DNA of 64,000 bases from Hormiphora californensis (lineage: Eukaryota > Ctenophora > Tentaculata > Cydippida > Pleurobrachiidae), in contig CM035362.1 of assembly GCA_020137815.1 (NCBI GenBank), positions 2,622,891 through 2,686,890 on the forward strand, in the 5' to 3' direction. Position numbers and translations under genes: made by a program. This document shows, one piece after another, positions 15,680-28,600 of the stretch. Position 1 is the first letter of the stretch; every line of letters begins with the position of its first letter. Below the pieces are notes generated by a model. It was given only the letters and a program-made list of their open reading frames with translations, did no database searches and had not been told where the DNA came from.

Positions 15680-17303
15680 TTAATGGGACTTGTCCTTGGT
15701 AGTCTGGGTTGACAATGATATACTATTTGATGTTGGATGAGATTGAACCACACCTAGGGTAGATGTTATAAAACCCTGCCTACGCAGATTGAAATATGCG
15801 ACTATAGCACATCCAATAAACAGGAACTGGCTAGGAATTACCAGCGCTGCAATGGCGTATCCTGCAGGCACTTTGAAAGTGTTATTCAGCACAGCTCTGA
15901 TACCCATCACTCCAACACGTAATGGTACTATGATTCAGCTGGGATGCGAATTCATTCCATTGGTTCAGGATTTTCATCTCATTAACCCAGTAATCCTCAT
16001 CACACTCCGTCAAAACAATAAAGCACCCCCAATCGGATTCAACTGCCGCAAAGTCCCACCCACTGATTAACCCCGCTAGGGTGCCGTTATCACCTTTAGG
16101 ATAGTAAGTTGTGAGAACTTCAATACATGGGTAATATGAGACACAATCCCCGGGACAGGGGCATTCCTCATGGTGAGCCGTTGTAACATCAACCGGCTCA
16201 TTCGGGTTGATATAACAGGTTCCCTTTACAAAGCTGAGGGCTGGGTAGTTGGAGCTTGCAACATAAAGTCCACAGACCATTAGACCAACTGTACAGATGA
16301 TGAAGGTGGTAACAAATCGTGCTCTGATGGTACGGATCTTCTGGGTTTCATTGTTGGGATCCTGGGTTTCCTTATTTGGATCCTGGGTTTCCTTATTTAG
16401 ATCCTGGGTTTCCTTGTTTGGATCCTGGGTTTCCTTGTTTGGATCCTGGGTTTCATTGTTGGGATCCTGGGTTTCATTGTTGGGATCCTGGGTTTCATTG
16501 TTGGGATCCTGGGTTTCATTGTTGGGATCCTGGGTTTCCTTATTTAGATCCTGGGTTTCATTGTTGGGATCCTGGGTTTCATTGTTTGGATCCTGGGTTT
16601 CATTGTTGGGATCCTGGGTTTCATTGTTGGGATCCTGGGTTTCATTGTTGGGATCCTGGGTTTCATTGTTGGGATCCTGGGTTTCCTTATTTGGATCCTG
16701 GGTTTCCTTATTTGGATCCTGGGTTTCCTTGTTGGGATCCTGGGTTTCATTGTTGGGATCCTGGGTTTCATTGTTGGGATCCTGGGTTTCCTTATTTAGA
16801 TCCTGGGTTTCATTGTTGGGATCCTGGGTTTCATTGTTTGGATCCTGGGTTTCATTGTTGGGATCCTGGGTTTCATTGTTGGGATCCTGGGTTTCATTGT
16901 TGGGATCCTGGGTTTCATTGTTGGGATCCTGGGTTTCCTTATTTGGATCCTGGGTTTCCTTGTTTGGATCCTGGGTTTCATTGTTGGGATCCTGGGTTTC
17001 ATTGTTGGGATCCTGGGTTTCATTGTTGGGATCCTGGGTTTCATTGTTGGGATCCTGGGTTTCCTTATTTGGATCCTGGGTTTCATTGTTGGGATCCTAG
17101 GTTTCATTGTTGGGATCCTGGGTTTCCTTATTTGGATCCTGGGTTTCATTGTTTGGATCCTGGGTTTCCTTATTTGGATCCTGGGTTTCATTGTTGGGAT
17201 CCTGGGTTTCCTTTTTGTGATCCTGGGTTTCCTTTTTGTGATCCTCCTCCGGGGATGACCCAGTTTTAGGCTCCTTGGACATAATCTGGTGGTCGTCTGT
17301 CAA
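15680..17303 (-). pseudogene. BK-beta/TipE-like two-TM channel subunit, disrupted frame
   Basis: Reads from MTDDHQIMSKEPK at 17,303 through about 42 copies of a 21-bp unit encoding DPNNETQ (variants DPNKETQ, DLNKETQ), then TM1 (ARFVTTFIICTVGLMVCGLY), a Cys-rich loop (CPCPGDCVSYYPCIEV, WGCFIVLTEC, STITCWSDG) and TM2 (AALVIPSQFLFIGCAIVAYF). Two membrane segments around a loop with paired cysteines and C..YPC..V is the KCNMB/TipE plan. Two breaks: an in-frame TAG in one repeat unit (17,097-17,099, CAG to TAG) and one extra base near 15,898-15,912, since loop and TM2 lie in different frames. Both could be sequence errors; if real it is a pseudogene. The repeat tail is not a feature I know from this family. 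Confidence 0.55.
16334..17245. repeat. 21-bp minisatellite, about 42 units
   Basis: Tandem GGATCCTGGGTTTCATTGTTG with variants CCTTATTT and CCTTGTTT. Because the unit is 21 bp, every frame stays open on both strands, which explains several long spurious ORFs. On the minus strand it encodes the DPNNETQ tail of the channel-subunit-like gene. Higher-order blocks of about 250 bp recur almost identically (16,540-16,790 and 16,790-17,050). Confidence 0.95.
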
Positions 17304-17759
17304 TGCTAAGAAATGCGAATAGGGTCAATGTTCTGACTTGTAGTAGTTGACCAATTTCAACGATCGTATGTAAACTGTTATATCAGTAAGATGAACACAA
17401 ATAGGTAAAAACACAGAGTCATGATGTGTCTACATGGTGGTGCATGGTGCAGTGTTATTTTATCACACATGATTAGGAAGTAACACTAAGTGTGGTACTG
17501 CCAGTATAATAGTGCTATGGTCGACCTTTTTTTTCAAAATCTGAAATCAGACCGTCCCATCGGTATCCAGTCTCCTAAATATGTCCATGTGGAACATGCC
17601 CTATAGAGTGGGTGTATCGAAATCCCAAAATCACCCATTTATCACACCCCCCTAGTTATACTGGTATAATGTTGTCAATTAATAGTCAAGAACAATCATA
17701 GCAGTGGGCCCAAAAGGGTGGAGGGGTGTGGGGGGGCACATCGTGTGTTTAGTGATCTC

Positions 17760-17829
17760 TGTCAGAGCATTGGCCTGACCCATTCTCGTTTCTCTCGCGA
17801 GAACTGTGTTCAGAGCATTGGCCTGACAG
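17760..17829. mobile_element. GTCAG mini-element with terminal direct repeats
   Basis: Two direct copies of GTCAGAGCATTGGCCTGAC (the second begins TTCAG) bracket ~30 bp containing TTCTCG...CGAGAA. Full copies of the same layout are near 20.96, 46.03, 47.36, 63.5 and 63.9 kb; solo copies of the 19-mer are near 14.38, 44.71 and 45.24 kb. Confidence 0.75.
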
Positions 17830-18245
17830 AGTGATCCAGATTATGGACATTATGACATCATGCCTCATGAAAAGCTCCACTTTCAGATTTTAGTCTGAGA
17901 GAGAATTCAACAATGTTATGAGTGATAAGAGCCCCTTTCTGCTCCCCAAAATCCAAATAATGTGATTAGAGCGGGATATTTAGGGTCCGAAACATACGTC
18001 ATTCGGCCTCAAAGAGGGGAGAGGAATACTGTGTAAACTACTGTGGATGAATAACGTGGCCGTTACATTTGTCATTTCTATTCTGAATTCATCCCATCAG
18101 CTATCCCTTACAAGTACAAATTGAGGCTTTGAATAAATCCTTTGATCGGTTAATATTGTTCTGGTTGGATTGGTATCATGCTTCCGGTAAGCTACAGGAT
18201 GACGCCTGCCAAAAATATCGTTATTTTATATCTTTCCCATACACT

Positions 18246-18248
18246 TTC

Positions 18249-18327
<79 letters not shown>
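18246..18327. repeat. (CT)n microsatellite upstream of ABCA
   Basis: Pure CT tract about 110 bp before the ABCA initiator. Its position suggests a GAGA-type promoter role, but similar tracts occur throughout the window. Confidence 0.9.
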
Positions 18328-18328
<1 letters not shown>

Positions 18329-18439
18329 ACTCTCTCCATATCTCCACTACAGTCGATAACAGTCTACAAGATAAGACAGTTCATTCAACAGTCATTACCA
18401 ATCGTTCCACCTCTCTTCCTCTCCTGCAATAGATTGAGG

Positions 18440-21400
18440 ATGAGGTTGGTACAAATTAAACTGTTGTTGTGGAAAAATGCCGTGCTGATCAAACGAAAAC
18501 CGGTAATTTGTTAGGATGTTGTCTTGATTGTTTGTTAAGTTCCTGAGGGCGTTCCTGATTTGTTGAATTGTTTAGATCTGCTCGTTTCATGTTTTGTAAC
18601 AAAAGTCCTGACTAAATTTACTAAACCCTAATCCCGATTCTTTCAGTGGGTAACACTCCTTCAAACAATTCTTCCGCTGGTATTATTCGTGATATTCGTA
18701 GCAGTCCGTTTCCGGCTTCCGCCCGTTAATGTCTCTGATAGTAAGTTTTACACCGGGTTTTGTATACCCTGAACCCTCTTGTTCTGTATAGGGTAGGAAC
18801 CGACCGAATCAGGAAATACTGGTCCCTGATTGGCTGATAACCAGTCACGCGACCTAAATAACGAGTTTTGATTGGTTGTTTACTTGTGTCGGTCGGTTCT
18901 TGGTATAGGGCACCCTATTACTATTATTAGTGCCCCTCTTGTATCTTATCCAATTCTGTTTTTGTTCCTTACCATAGAGTTCTAACCTCCATCTCTCTTT
19001 CCCTCAGAGTTCTACTATGCCAAGCCCATGCCTAGTGCTGGGTCAGTTCCCTTTTTTCAGCACCTTCTATGTGATCCAATCAGCGGAAGACCTGAGATAA
19101 GAATGGAGCATGTTTCACCCTACAAAACATATCCTGGAGCTGGGTGAGTTCATCATCTAGATGATATATCTCCCAACCAGGAACCGACCGAATCAGAAAA
19201 TAATGGTCCCTGATTGGCTGATAACCAGTCACGTGACCTAAATAACGAGTTCTGATTGGTTGTTTACTTGTGTCGGTCGGTTCCTGGTGAGTTCATCATC
19301 TAGATGATATATCTCCCAATATTATCCTGTATATAGTTCAATCCTAACCACTCGGCCTCTTTACTTTTCTATCCTAACCCCTACTCCCGACCCTGAACCC
19401 TCATCGCAGCCCTCCCCTATCCTATCCTGACCCCCACACCATCATCCCTCCTCTACTCATTCCCCCTACAGGGTGTATCCAATGTTATCCCTGGTGGATA
19501 GTGTAGTTCAACTTACAGATAGCTACACAGTTCTAACAACACTCCATACTCGCCTACTCCGGGAGACACTAAATGTAACCGATCCTGGGAACATACAGGC
19601 TGTCAAGGTAAGGGGTGTGTGTGTCACGTGATGTCCATATATGGTGTTATATGTCACGTGATAGTCAGGAACAACTCCGGGAGACACTAAATGTAACCGA
19701 TCCTGGGAACATACAGGCTGTCAAGGTAAGGGGGGTGTGTGTCACGTGATGTCCATATATGGTGTTGTATGTCACGTGATAGTCAGGAACTACTCCGGGA
19801 GACACTAAATGTAACCGATCCTGGGAACATACAGGCTGTCAAGGTAAGGGGTGTGTGTGTCACGTGATGCCCATATATGGTGTTATATGTCACGTGATAG
19901 TCAGGAACTACTCCGGGAGACACTAAATGTGACAGATCCCGGAAACATACAGGCAGTCAAGGTAAGGGGTGTGTGTGGGTCACGTGATGCCCATATATGG
20001 TGTTATATGTCACGTGATAGTCAGGAACTACTCCGGGAGACACTAAATGTGACCGATCCTGGAAACATACAGGCTGTCAAGGTAAATGGGAAGTGAGAGT
20101 TCAATCAGTATCTGTCTGGCGCCGCCGACCCCATCTGAGCGCACTGTTGAGAATCAAATGGGGTATGGGCGCCGCCATACAGATCAGTATCGCATATTTT
20201 GCCTTGCTCGACCCTGTTTTACCGCGCTCCGGAGGAGGGTTAGAACATTAAAACAAGGCATATTATCGCTTATTGAATGAGTTTAGAGTTCGGAATTATT
20301 TCTGCAGTTTCTTAAGAACTCTTTACTTCTTCCCTTTCAGAATGGAATTGAGTCGCATCTAAACTCGGGTCTCCAACATCTCAATGATTCCTCCTCCGCT
20401 CTCCTCTCCGGAGATCCAGGCTCTTCGGTCAGCGGAATATTCGGAAACCTACTAAACCAAGAAACATCAGATCTCCTCCCTGAGTCCATCTCACTTAACA
20501 AAAAACAGAATTTAGTGAAGGATCAGGATGTACAGAAGCGAGATTTGTCAGATTACCTGACCCCCATGTGGGGCGAGCAGATACCAAATGATGTTGTCCA
20601 GACTGAACCTGGGATACCTGAACCAACTGGTATTCCCCTTCTCGATATCGTGAGAGATCGTGGTCCTGAATTGCTTGCGGAGTAAGTTGTAACTTTTAAT
20701 GAATTTAGTGCTCCTGAATTGCTTGCGGAGTAAGTTGTAACTTTTAATGTTGTAATCACTCCCAATCTCCCTCAGTCAAGAGGTGCTACAAGGTCTGGTC
20801 AGGGCAGCTCAGGGTTTACCGCTAGATAAAAAGGGTCGGGCGAAGGCTGAGAGAACGTTGGAACAGCTAACCAAGGAGTATCTCAAACAGAAATACTTGG
20901 AAAAAGTTACTGGCAAAAAGGTACATTATCATTTGAATTCCATTTCCGAGTATAGTCTGTCAGAGCATTGGCCTGACTCATTCTCGTTTCTCTCAAATTT
21001 CTGAGCACGCGAGAACTGTGGTCAGAGCATTGGCCTGACAGAGTATAGTACCCAACTCTTCCTCCTATTCCACCCGAAAACCCACGAACTCCAACTGTTA
21101 CCCTTCTCAAACTGCAGGTTGAGATGAACGAAGAGATAAAGCACGTTCAGAAAGCGCTGTGTAGTGATCCCCTTCTAACATCTGACCCTGAGATACAATA
21201 CGTCTGTGATATCGTACAACGCCGCAACATGTGAGTTTGCAGCCGTTATGTAGCTCATATCTGACAGCTGATCGTGATGGGACCAGATATGAGATGTAAT
21301 CGATCACCTTTCATTATCTTTGATATATCGCGTGAATTAGCTGTTACCATTCTCGAGACAGTTGAGGCCTTTACCTTAATTACCTACTACTAGTTAATTC

Positions 21401-24400
21401 TTCATTAATAGTCCTATTTGTCTGATCTGCCAGGCATCGCGCTGACGAGTGATTGTCGGTTTATTTTTGATCCCCCGCTGTAACTCATTGATCTACCGAA
21501 GCCTCACAGCGGTGTGTGCGGCAGTGCACACGCTGTACCTAGACCATTTTATCTTGAACTATTAAATTGTTGACACTCCACCCCGTTTTCCTGTTAGTGT
21601 CACCCTACCCCGGCTAAAAACTTCTGAAACCTATCAAGATAATCAGATCTAGTGACCGGCTCATCTCGGATATCATCAGACCCAATTAGTAATCTTTTCC
21701 GCGGTCCTACTCAAAGGAGTGATTGGAATGTGTGATAATTGGTTATATCTGGACCTCTAGCTGTCCAATTAGAGAACCTTTCCTACCAATGAGGGAGCTC
21801 GAGAGGGGGGTCTAACGCGTTATGATCACGTGATCAGTACAGGGTGGTATTTGAATCTCGAGCTCTCCTGGTTTCATCATCATTCTCAGCGTTCTCAGTC
21901 TTCTAAGCCGTACTTCTAACGTCTTGTGATAAGTACACTTATGTCTGTAGAATCTTTGTGATGATCAGTTCTTGTATCTAGCTTTGTAGTTCCATGTCAT
22001 ATTATAGGATGGCACATGTCACTTTTATATGTACTTATGTAATGATTATTATGGCATGTCATGTTGTTTTTGAACAGTTGGTGGAGGAACCCTATTCATA
22101 ATGTCCGACCCTTTTCGAGCATCCTACCATCTTTCTGAGCTAATCGTGGCAACTGAATCAACCAAGATAACTCTTCAACGCCCAAAAAGCAGCTCATTCA
22201 CTCAGCTATTTAGTTTTTTAATTTCCCTGATTTCAAATCCCATGATCAGTATAATTTACAATTTCACAACCCACCCCCTCCTCCCCCGTGTCCCCGTGTC
22301 CTCAACAACTCTTCCCCAGATCTACGTTTGATGCCCTCACCCCTCCTCCCCCTCCCCCTCCTCCCGTGTCCCCGTGTCCTCAGCAACTCTCCCTCAGATC
22401 TACGTTTGATGCCCTCACCCTGAACACTGTATCAATGGAGGTGCTGCTAGCTAGCAAGAGGATATCTACCCTAACCAAGACTGTTCAGATGGATCTAACG
22501 GCCCTACAACGGTCTAACAAGACTCACTACCTAAAGGTATGTATGGCATGATGCTATCATTTCTTTCTCCTAGCTTCTACCCCAAAACCAATATCCCTAT
22601 ATCCCTACCTGCAACTAAATCCCAACAATCCCTACCTGCCTGCAGGGTCTGATGTGTGGGAAGGAGGAGACACCTACTACCCCTAACATGGAATCTGATA
22701 TAGAATCCAGAACATTTGATGTCAAGTTGGGAATGTTGGTGAAATTAAAGAAGGCCAAGTTTGTTTTCTCTCCTGATACCCCTCCAGTGAGGAGGATCAT
22801 CAAAAAGGTATAGTTAATTAATTAAGGGAACTATCTAAAACCTTGAACTAGTACCACGACCTGTGGGAAATTCAGATCTTGTCTCTCAACAACCCGCCGG
22901 GCTAAGATCATTGAACTAGTACCACGACCTGTGGGAAATTCAGATCTCACCTCTCAACAACCCGCCGGGCTACGATCTTTGAACTAGTACCACGACCTGT
23001 GGGAAATTCAGATCTCACCTCTCAACAACCAACCGGGCTACGATCTTTGAACTAGTACCACGACCTGTGGGAAATTCAGATATCGTCTCTCAAGAACCCA
23101 CCCGGACTACGAGCTTTGAACTAGTACCACGACCTGTGGGAAATTCAGATCTCATCTCTCAAGAACCCACCGTGCTACGATCTTTGAACTAGTACCACGA
23201 CCTGTGGGAAATTCAGATCTCATCTCTCAACAACCCACCGTGCTACGATCTTTGAACTAGTACCACGACCTGTGGGAAATTCATATCTCGTCTCTCAACA
23301 ACCCACCGGGCTACGATCTTTGAACTAGTACCACGACCTGTGGGAAATTCAAATTTTTACCGATCCTGGGGTTCGGGGGGAGGGGGGTCTCACTCACATG
23401 TTCCTTTATCCAGATGAACAGGACCTTTGAAGAGGCAGTGAGGTTGAGAGAGATATCAACAGTGTGGATTCAGGAGAATTCACCCGCTTTAAAGGAATGC
23501 ATCAGCCATCTTCAACCTTCAGTCACTCTTCTACAGGTATAGACTTTAGCTTCCCATCGTCGGTAGCCCTATTCATTAATACTGCTTTTGCTCCCCCGAG
23601 AATTTACCACGCGTCTCATAACCGCTCATGAGTTGGCTCTAGTTCCCCTGTCCCGGGTCCCCTAACCTTTCTCCCCCCCCCCAGTTAGCAGGTGATATAG
23701 CAACCTGTAGCTCCTACAACCCCCACACTACCCCCCCCCCCAGTTAGCGGGTGAGATAGCAACATGTAGCTCCTACAACCCCCATACTATCCCTGCTGTT
23801 ATGAAGGACTGGTTCGACCACGCAGTATCACAACAGAAAACCCTGGAGAACCTACTGAAAGTTGTGGAGGCATTCGATAGTAGCAGTTCTACCAATTGTA
23901 AGTGTGGTTTAACCCAAACATCATTATTGTTTTACCTCGCTTTTTGAAAGCTTGAATCCTCATAAATTGCTCGACCACTCGTAGGAGCTAGCACAAAAAT
24001 GCAGAATTACACTAAATCGGTGTAGTTCTGCATTTTTGTGTTTTAGTACCTCCAAATTACAAACAATAACTCCCTCAACCAAGCTCGCAGCTTGCAGCAT
24101 TGTCAAGTGAATGCCAACTCCCTAATACCCAGTACCCCCTCAGATACCAACTCCCTAATACCCAGTACCCCCTCAGATACCCCCAACTCCCTAATACCCA
24201 TTATACCCCCTCAGATACCCAGTTATTGCAGTTACACCCCATTCTACAGACTAGGATCACTAGAGAAAAGTTACTGGAGGGAATAGATCAGGTCAGTGAG
24301 ATATATCGCACAATCAGAGATTCAAAACGGGGTTTGGCGAGTTGCCAGATAGCATTTTACTGAGCATTTTAGTTTTACACAGAACGTAATGAACACTGGC

Positions 24401-25644
24401 AAGCACCACATTGATCTAAACCAGGAACCGACCGAATCAGGAAATACTGGTCCCTGATTGGCTGATATCCAGTCACGTGGCCTAAATAACGAGTTCTGAT
24501 TGGTTGTTTACTTGTGTCGATCGGTTCCTGATCCTAATATATCATCTCCCAGGTGTCTTCCTTTCTTCAAGCCTACCTGGACGCTACAGATGATGTTGAT
24601 TTTGATCTGTTTATACCCGCTGCAAACGCCTCAGAACTAGTAAAGGTAGAAATTCTTATTATAATTGCTCTCCTTGCAAGCGATTGTAACCGAAGCTGTT
24701 CCCTGTTCCCTGTCCCATACTGGCAGCTCATACCTCATGTTATGTAATATTCTCCTCCCCATGTCTCTACTCTGGCCCAAATGTAACACTCCCCTCCCTA
24801 TTCAGTTTGTCAAGACAACAGATGAGCTTGTTTGGGCAGGGATAGTGTTTACTAATGTTAATGACACCATGCCATCCCGAGTGGAGTACACCCTCCGGAT
24901 GAACGGACAAGTAAGTGGGGGTCCATCTCCCTGACCTCTCAATAGTAAAGGTATCCCTTGGTTACAACTCAGGAACCGACCAGGGAATACTGGTCCCTGA
25001 TTGGCTGACAACCAGTCACGTGACCTAAATAACGAGTTCTGATTGGTAGTTACTTGTTAATGTTTCGGTCGGTTCCTGTTACAACATTTTCCACTTTCCA
25101 TACCTCCCTCTCTGATAAAGCTCTATTCATCTCCTTATAGGTGAAGGTGGGGACAGGAGAGGTAACTCTAGAACGGTTCTGGTCCCCCAACCCAATGAAC
25201 GGATTCTCGCACCGTCGATACGAGTGGAGTGGGTTCGCGTTTATACAGGTACCAAACATACAGATCACACACCACATGGCGTGACATGAGAGATCTTACA
25301 GATCCCTATAGCTGAATCTTTAGCTCAGCTCAGCAGTATACTGTCTCTGTTACCTGATTTTCACAAAAAACACCTACTGCTACTACCTAAACCGCAGATC
25401 GTATATCATCTTAGAATAGATCCCTATATAACAGCTATTCTGAATCTCAGTAGTAGACCACTTCAGGAATCAGGATCCGTTTGTTTGATGCTCTTGATTT
25501 TCACAACAACACTCCTACTCAGGACATCACAGATAGGGCCATTATAGCCCTGCAACAAGAACAGATAGGTGGAGGTGGGGAGCAGCAGCAGCTACCTGGA
25601 TCATATGTCCAGGAGATACCTTACCCCTGTCATTGCTGGGATAC
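18440..25644 (+). CDS. ABCA2-like: ABCA exons 1-16: N-terminus, TM1, first extracellular domain
   Basis: Exons: 18440-18502, 18647-18740, 19008-19143, 19472-19607, 20341-20681, 20776-20920, 21118-21230, 22398-22536, 22646-22807, 23414-23536, 23744-23897, 24215-24291, 24553-24645, 24806-24910, 25141-25248, 25523-25644 (residues 1-703). Cytoplasmic start [15 protein letters not shown]1 around [18 protein letters not shown], then about 640 residues of extracellular domain with N-glycosylation sites (NVT, NDSS, NKT). The block ends with the family-typical WAGIVF and [10 protein letters not shown], and PYPC just before TM2. The ATG at 18,440 is chosen because it starts the conserved LLLWKN segment and is followed by a phase-0 donor. 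Exons 4, 5, 8, 11, 12 and 16 each have one boundary duplicated in tandem. Confidence 0.88.
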
Positions 25645-28600
25645 GTGAGTAGTTAATTCCTGGGATAAGTGAGTAGTTAATTCCTGGGATAAGTGAGTAG
25701 TTAATTCCTGGGATAAGTGAGTAGTTAATTCCTGGGTTAAGTGAGTAGTTAATTCCTGGGATAAGTGAGTAGTTAATTCCTGGGATAAGTGAGTAGTTAA
25801 TTCCTGGGATAAGTGAGTAGTTAATTCCTGGGATACGTGAGTAGTTAATTCCTGGGATAAGTGAGTAGTTAATTCCTGGGATACGTGAGTAGTTAATTCC
25901 TGGGATAAGTGAGTAGTTAATTCCTGGGATACGTGAGTAGTTAATTCCTGGGATAAGTGAGTAGTTAATTCCTGGGATAAGTGAGTAGTTAATTCCTGGG
26001 ATAAGTGAGTAGTTAATTCCTGGGATACGTGAGTAATCCCGGGACCACACGTTTACGAAATAACCATTTTTGTGGCACCTGCTACAGGCCATCCAGTATA
26101 TGATATTCCGAGTTTTCCAAATATTCCTACCAAACACATCTCCAATTTCCCCAAAACTCCCAAATTCCAAAACTCCCACAATACCCTCAGGTTTCTGAGT
26201 CACAGTGTGATAGTGCTACCCATGTCCCTGTGTATTAGTTTCGTGTACAGTGTGTGTGTTATTGTAAGGAATGTAGTTTACGAGAAGGAGACAAGGGTCA
26301 AAGAAGCAATGCAACAGGTACACCAATTACCTTACTCTCGTTTTTTAAGAAACGCTTTAGTAAGAAACTTTTTTATAAGAAACTTTTCAAATGTAAATCA
26401 CACAATTCAGAGACACCACAACAAAATAAAACACCCCTAACTTTTTTAGTTTCTTAATAAAGGAGAAATTCTTTTTGTTTTTGGATTGCTTACACCTGTA
26501 GTTTCCTAGAAAAAAAGTTTCTTGTTTAAAAGTTTCTTGAAATATGCGAGCTTAATTAACAAGAGTAAGGTAGTTCTTTAACCTCGAGTTATTAAACGCA
26601 ATTCAATTTCTCCTCCGCTTTCCCTAAATGAAGAACTGAACTATCCAAACTCCGGTGTTCAAAACCAACACCTCTCTCTCTCCAGATGGGACTGAGTAAC
26701 AGTGTTCACAGTCCCTCTCCCCCCTTACTAACAACTACCACCCCACACTAACACACCTCCCTCCCTCTCTCTCCAGATGGGACTGAGTAACAGTGTTCAC
26801 TGGGCGTCCTGGTTCATCACCAGCATGCTACAAATGACTGTCACTACATCCCTTCTTACCATCATGCTCTATTATGGTATGTGAATCTTATTCCCTGTAT
26901 TTCTTGATCTGTTGAACCCATACAGAGCTGTTGTGTGGGCTACATAATGTATTCCCCGCGTGATTTCTCCCCTACCCAACCCGCCACTTCGACCCCGATT
27001 GCCGTTCTCACTCCCCTCCCCACAGGTAAGATCCTGACCCACAGTGATCCCTTTCTGTTATGGTTATTCCTGGAGGTGAGCTCCCTTGCAACAGTCAGCT
27101 TCTGTTTCCTTCTCTCTGTCTTCTTCAGGTTTGTCAGCTTCTGTTTCCCTCTCTCTGTCTTCTTCAGGTTTGTAGAATGCCCCCAACCCCCCAGCCTTCT
27201 AAATCTAAGTTTCCTATGCCGTTATTCAACCTTAAAACTACACATATTCCCCCTTGCCTTGTTCGACCCTCCTTCCCCGTTTGAACAAAACAAATCTCCC
27301 GCATGTAGTGAGGCGAAGTTGGCAGCGGCTGGATCAGGTTTAATCTACATAATCACCTACCTACCCTACACCCTCATATCTCAGAGTGATGGAATAGTTG
27401 TCAGCTTCACTGCCAAATCTATTGTGGTACGTTAACACATGATGTTCACCCAGAATGTTTTGTCTCTCAAGACCTCTCTCTCTCACTACAAATCCTTTAG
27501 AGTTTTGCTAGTACCTCTCTCTCACTACAAATCCTTTAGAGTTTTGCTAGTACTTCAGCGACTGCCCTTGGAATTGAGTACTTCATACGGTTTGAAGAGC
27601 TGGGAGTGGGAGTACATTGGAACAACCTGTCACAAGGAGTGGTGAGTGGACATTGTTAAACATATTCTCTAGGATTTATTTTACATCATGTTTTCCACAT
27701 TTCACCTCCCAAAAAACCTCTCCATCCTTCCCTCACCTCATTTCCCATCCTTCCCTCACCTCATTTCCCATCCTTCCCTCACCTCATTTCCCATCCTTCC
27801 CTCACCTCATTTCCCATCCTTCCCTCACCTCCCCATCCTTCCCTCACCTCCCCATCCCACAGTTTCCTATGGACGACTACAACATGTTACGGTGTATCTG
27901 TACCCTGCTGGGAGATGCCCTTCTCTACTTTCTACTGGCCCTCTACATTGAGGGAGTCTGGCCTGGCATGTGAGTACTGCAGGGGGGGGGGGTTACTATG
28001 GTGACAATGAGGGAGTAGAGGGTGTTTTAGGAAGGGGGTTACCATGGTGACAATGAGGGAGTACAGGGTGTTTTGAAACAGGTGGTTTTGAAATTAAGGT
28101 TCCGCTAAAACCAGTGAAGTGACTCACTCACTCACTCACTGAGCTCTGACCCATCACTAACTCTCTCACTCTCTCTGTCTGCAGGTATGGTGTCCCCAAG
28201 CCCTGGTATTTCCCTATCAAGTTTATGTTCTGGTGCCGACACCCTGCTCCCTCTAAAAACAGATATCTCTCCTACACCGACAATGAGATGCACGGTATGT
28301 TCTAACACCTGGCTTAGTGTGAGACATTAGGGCACGGTATGGTATGTATTGTGTTGTTCTAACCTTGTTCGACCCTCTCTTCGATCTCTCGTGTGTCCTA
28401 AATGCTAGCTGTTCATGGAGTACTCGTCAAACTTCACTATCTTGGCATGCATCTGAACCCGTACGCACCCTCTCCCCAGTCCGCTTCTAACCCCCTCTAC
28501 CCAGCCCGCTTCTAACCCCATATCCCCAGTCCGCTTCTAACCCCCTCTACCCAGCCCGCTTCTAACCCCATATCCCCAGTCCGCTTCTAACCCCCTCTAC

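Larger units (their letters stand above)
17304..18439. other. Intergenic region between divergent genes
   Basis: Lies between the minus-strand channel-subunit-like gene and the plus-strand ABCA gene, so it should hold both promoters. I see no clear TATA box. It contains a GTCAG-type element (17,760-17,829) and a (CT)n tract ending about 115 bp before the ABCA start codon. Confidence 0.5.

Noticed and set aside
16297-17269. Plus-strand ORFs of 267 and 297 codons rich in WVSLLGS or DPGFHCW repeats
   Set aside because: Shadows of the 21-bp minisatellite, which is open in all frames. The minus-strand frame is the one that continues into TM1 and a cysteine-rich loop.
22841-23352. CRISPR-like regular repeats
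   Set aside because: Eukaryotic intron; units are contiguous minisatellite copies without unique spacers.
25601-26203. Minus-strand 200-codon ORF with INYSLIPG repeats
   Set aside because: Antisense reading of the 24-bp donor minisatellite inside the ABCA intron.
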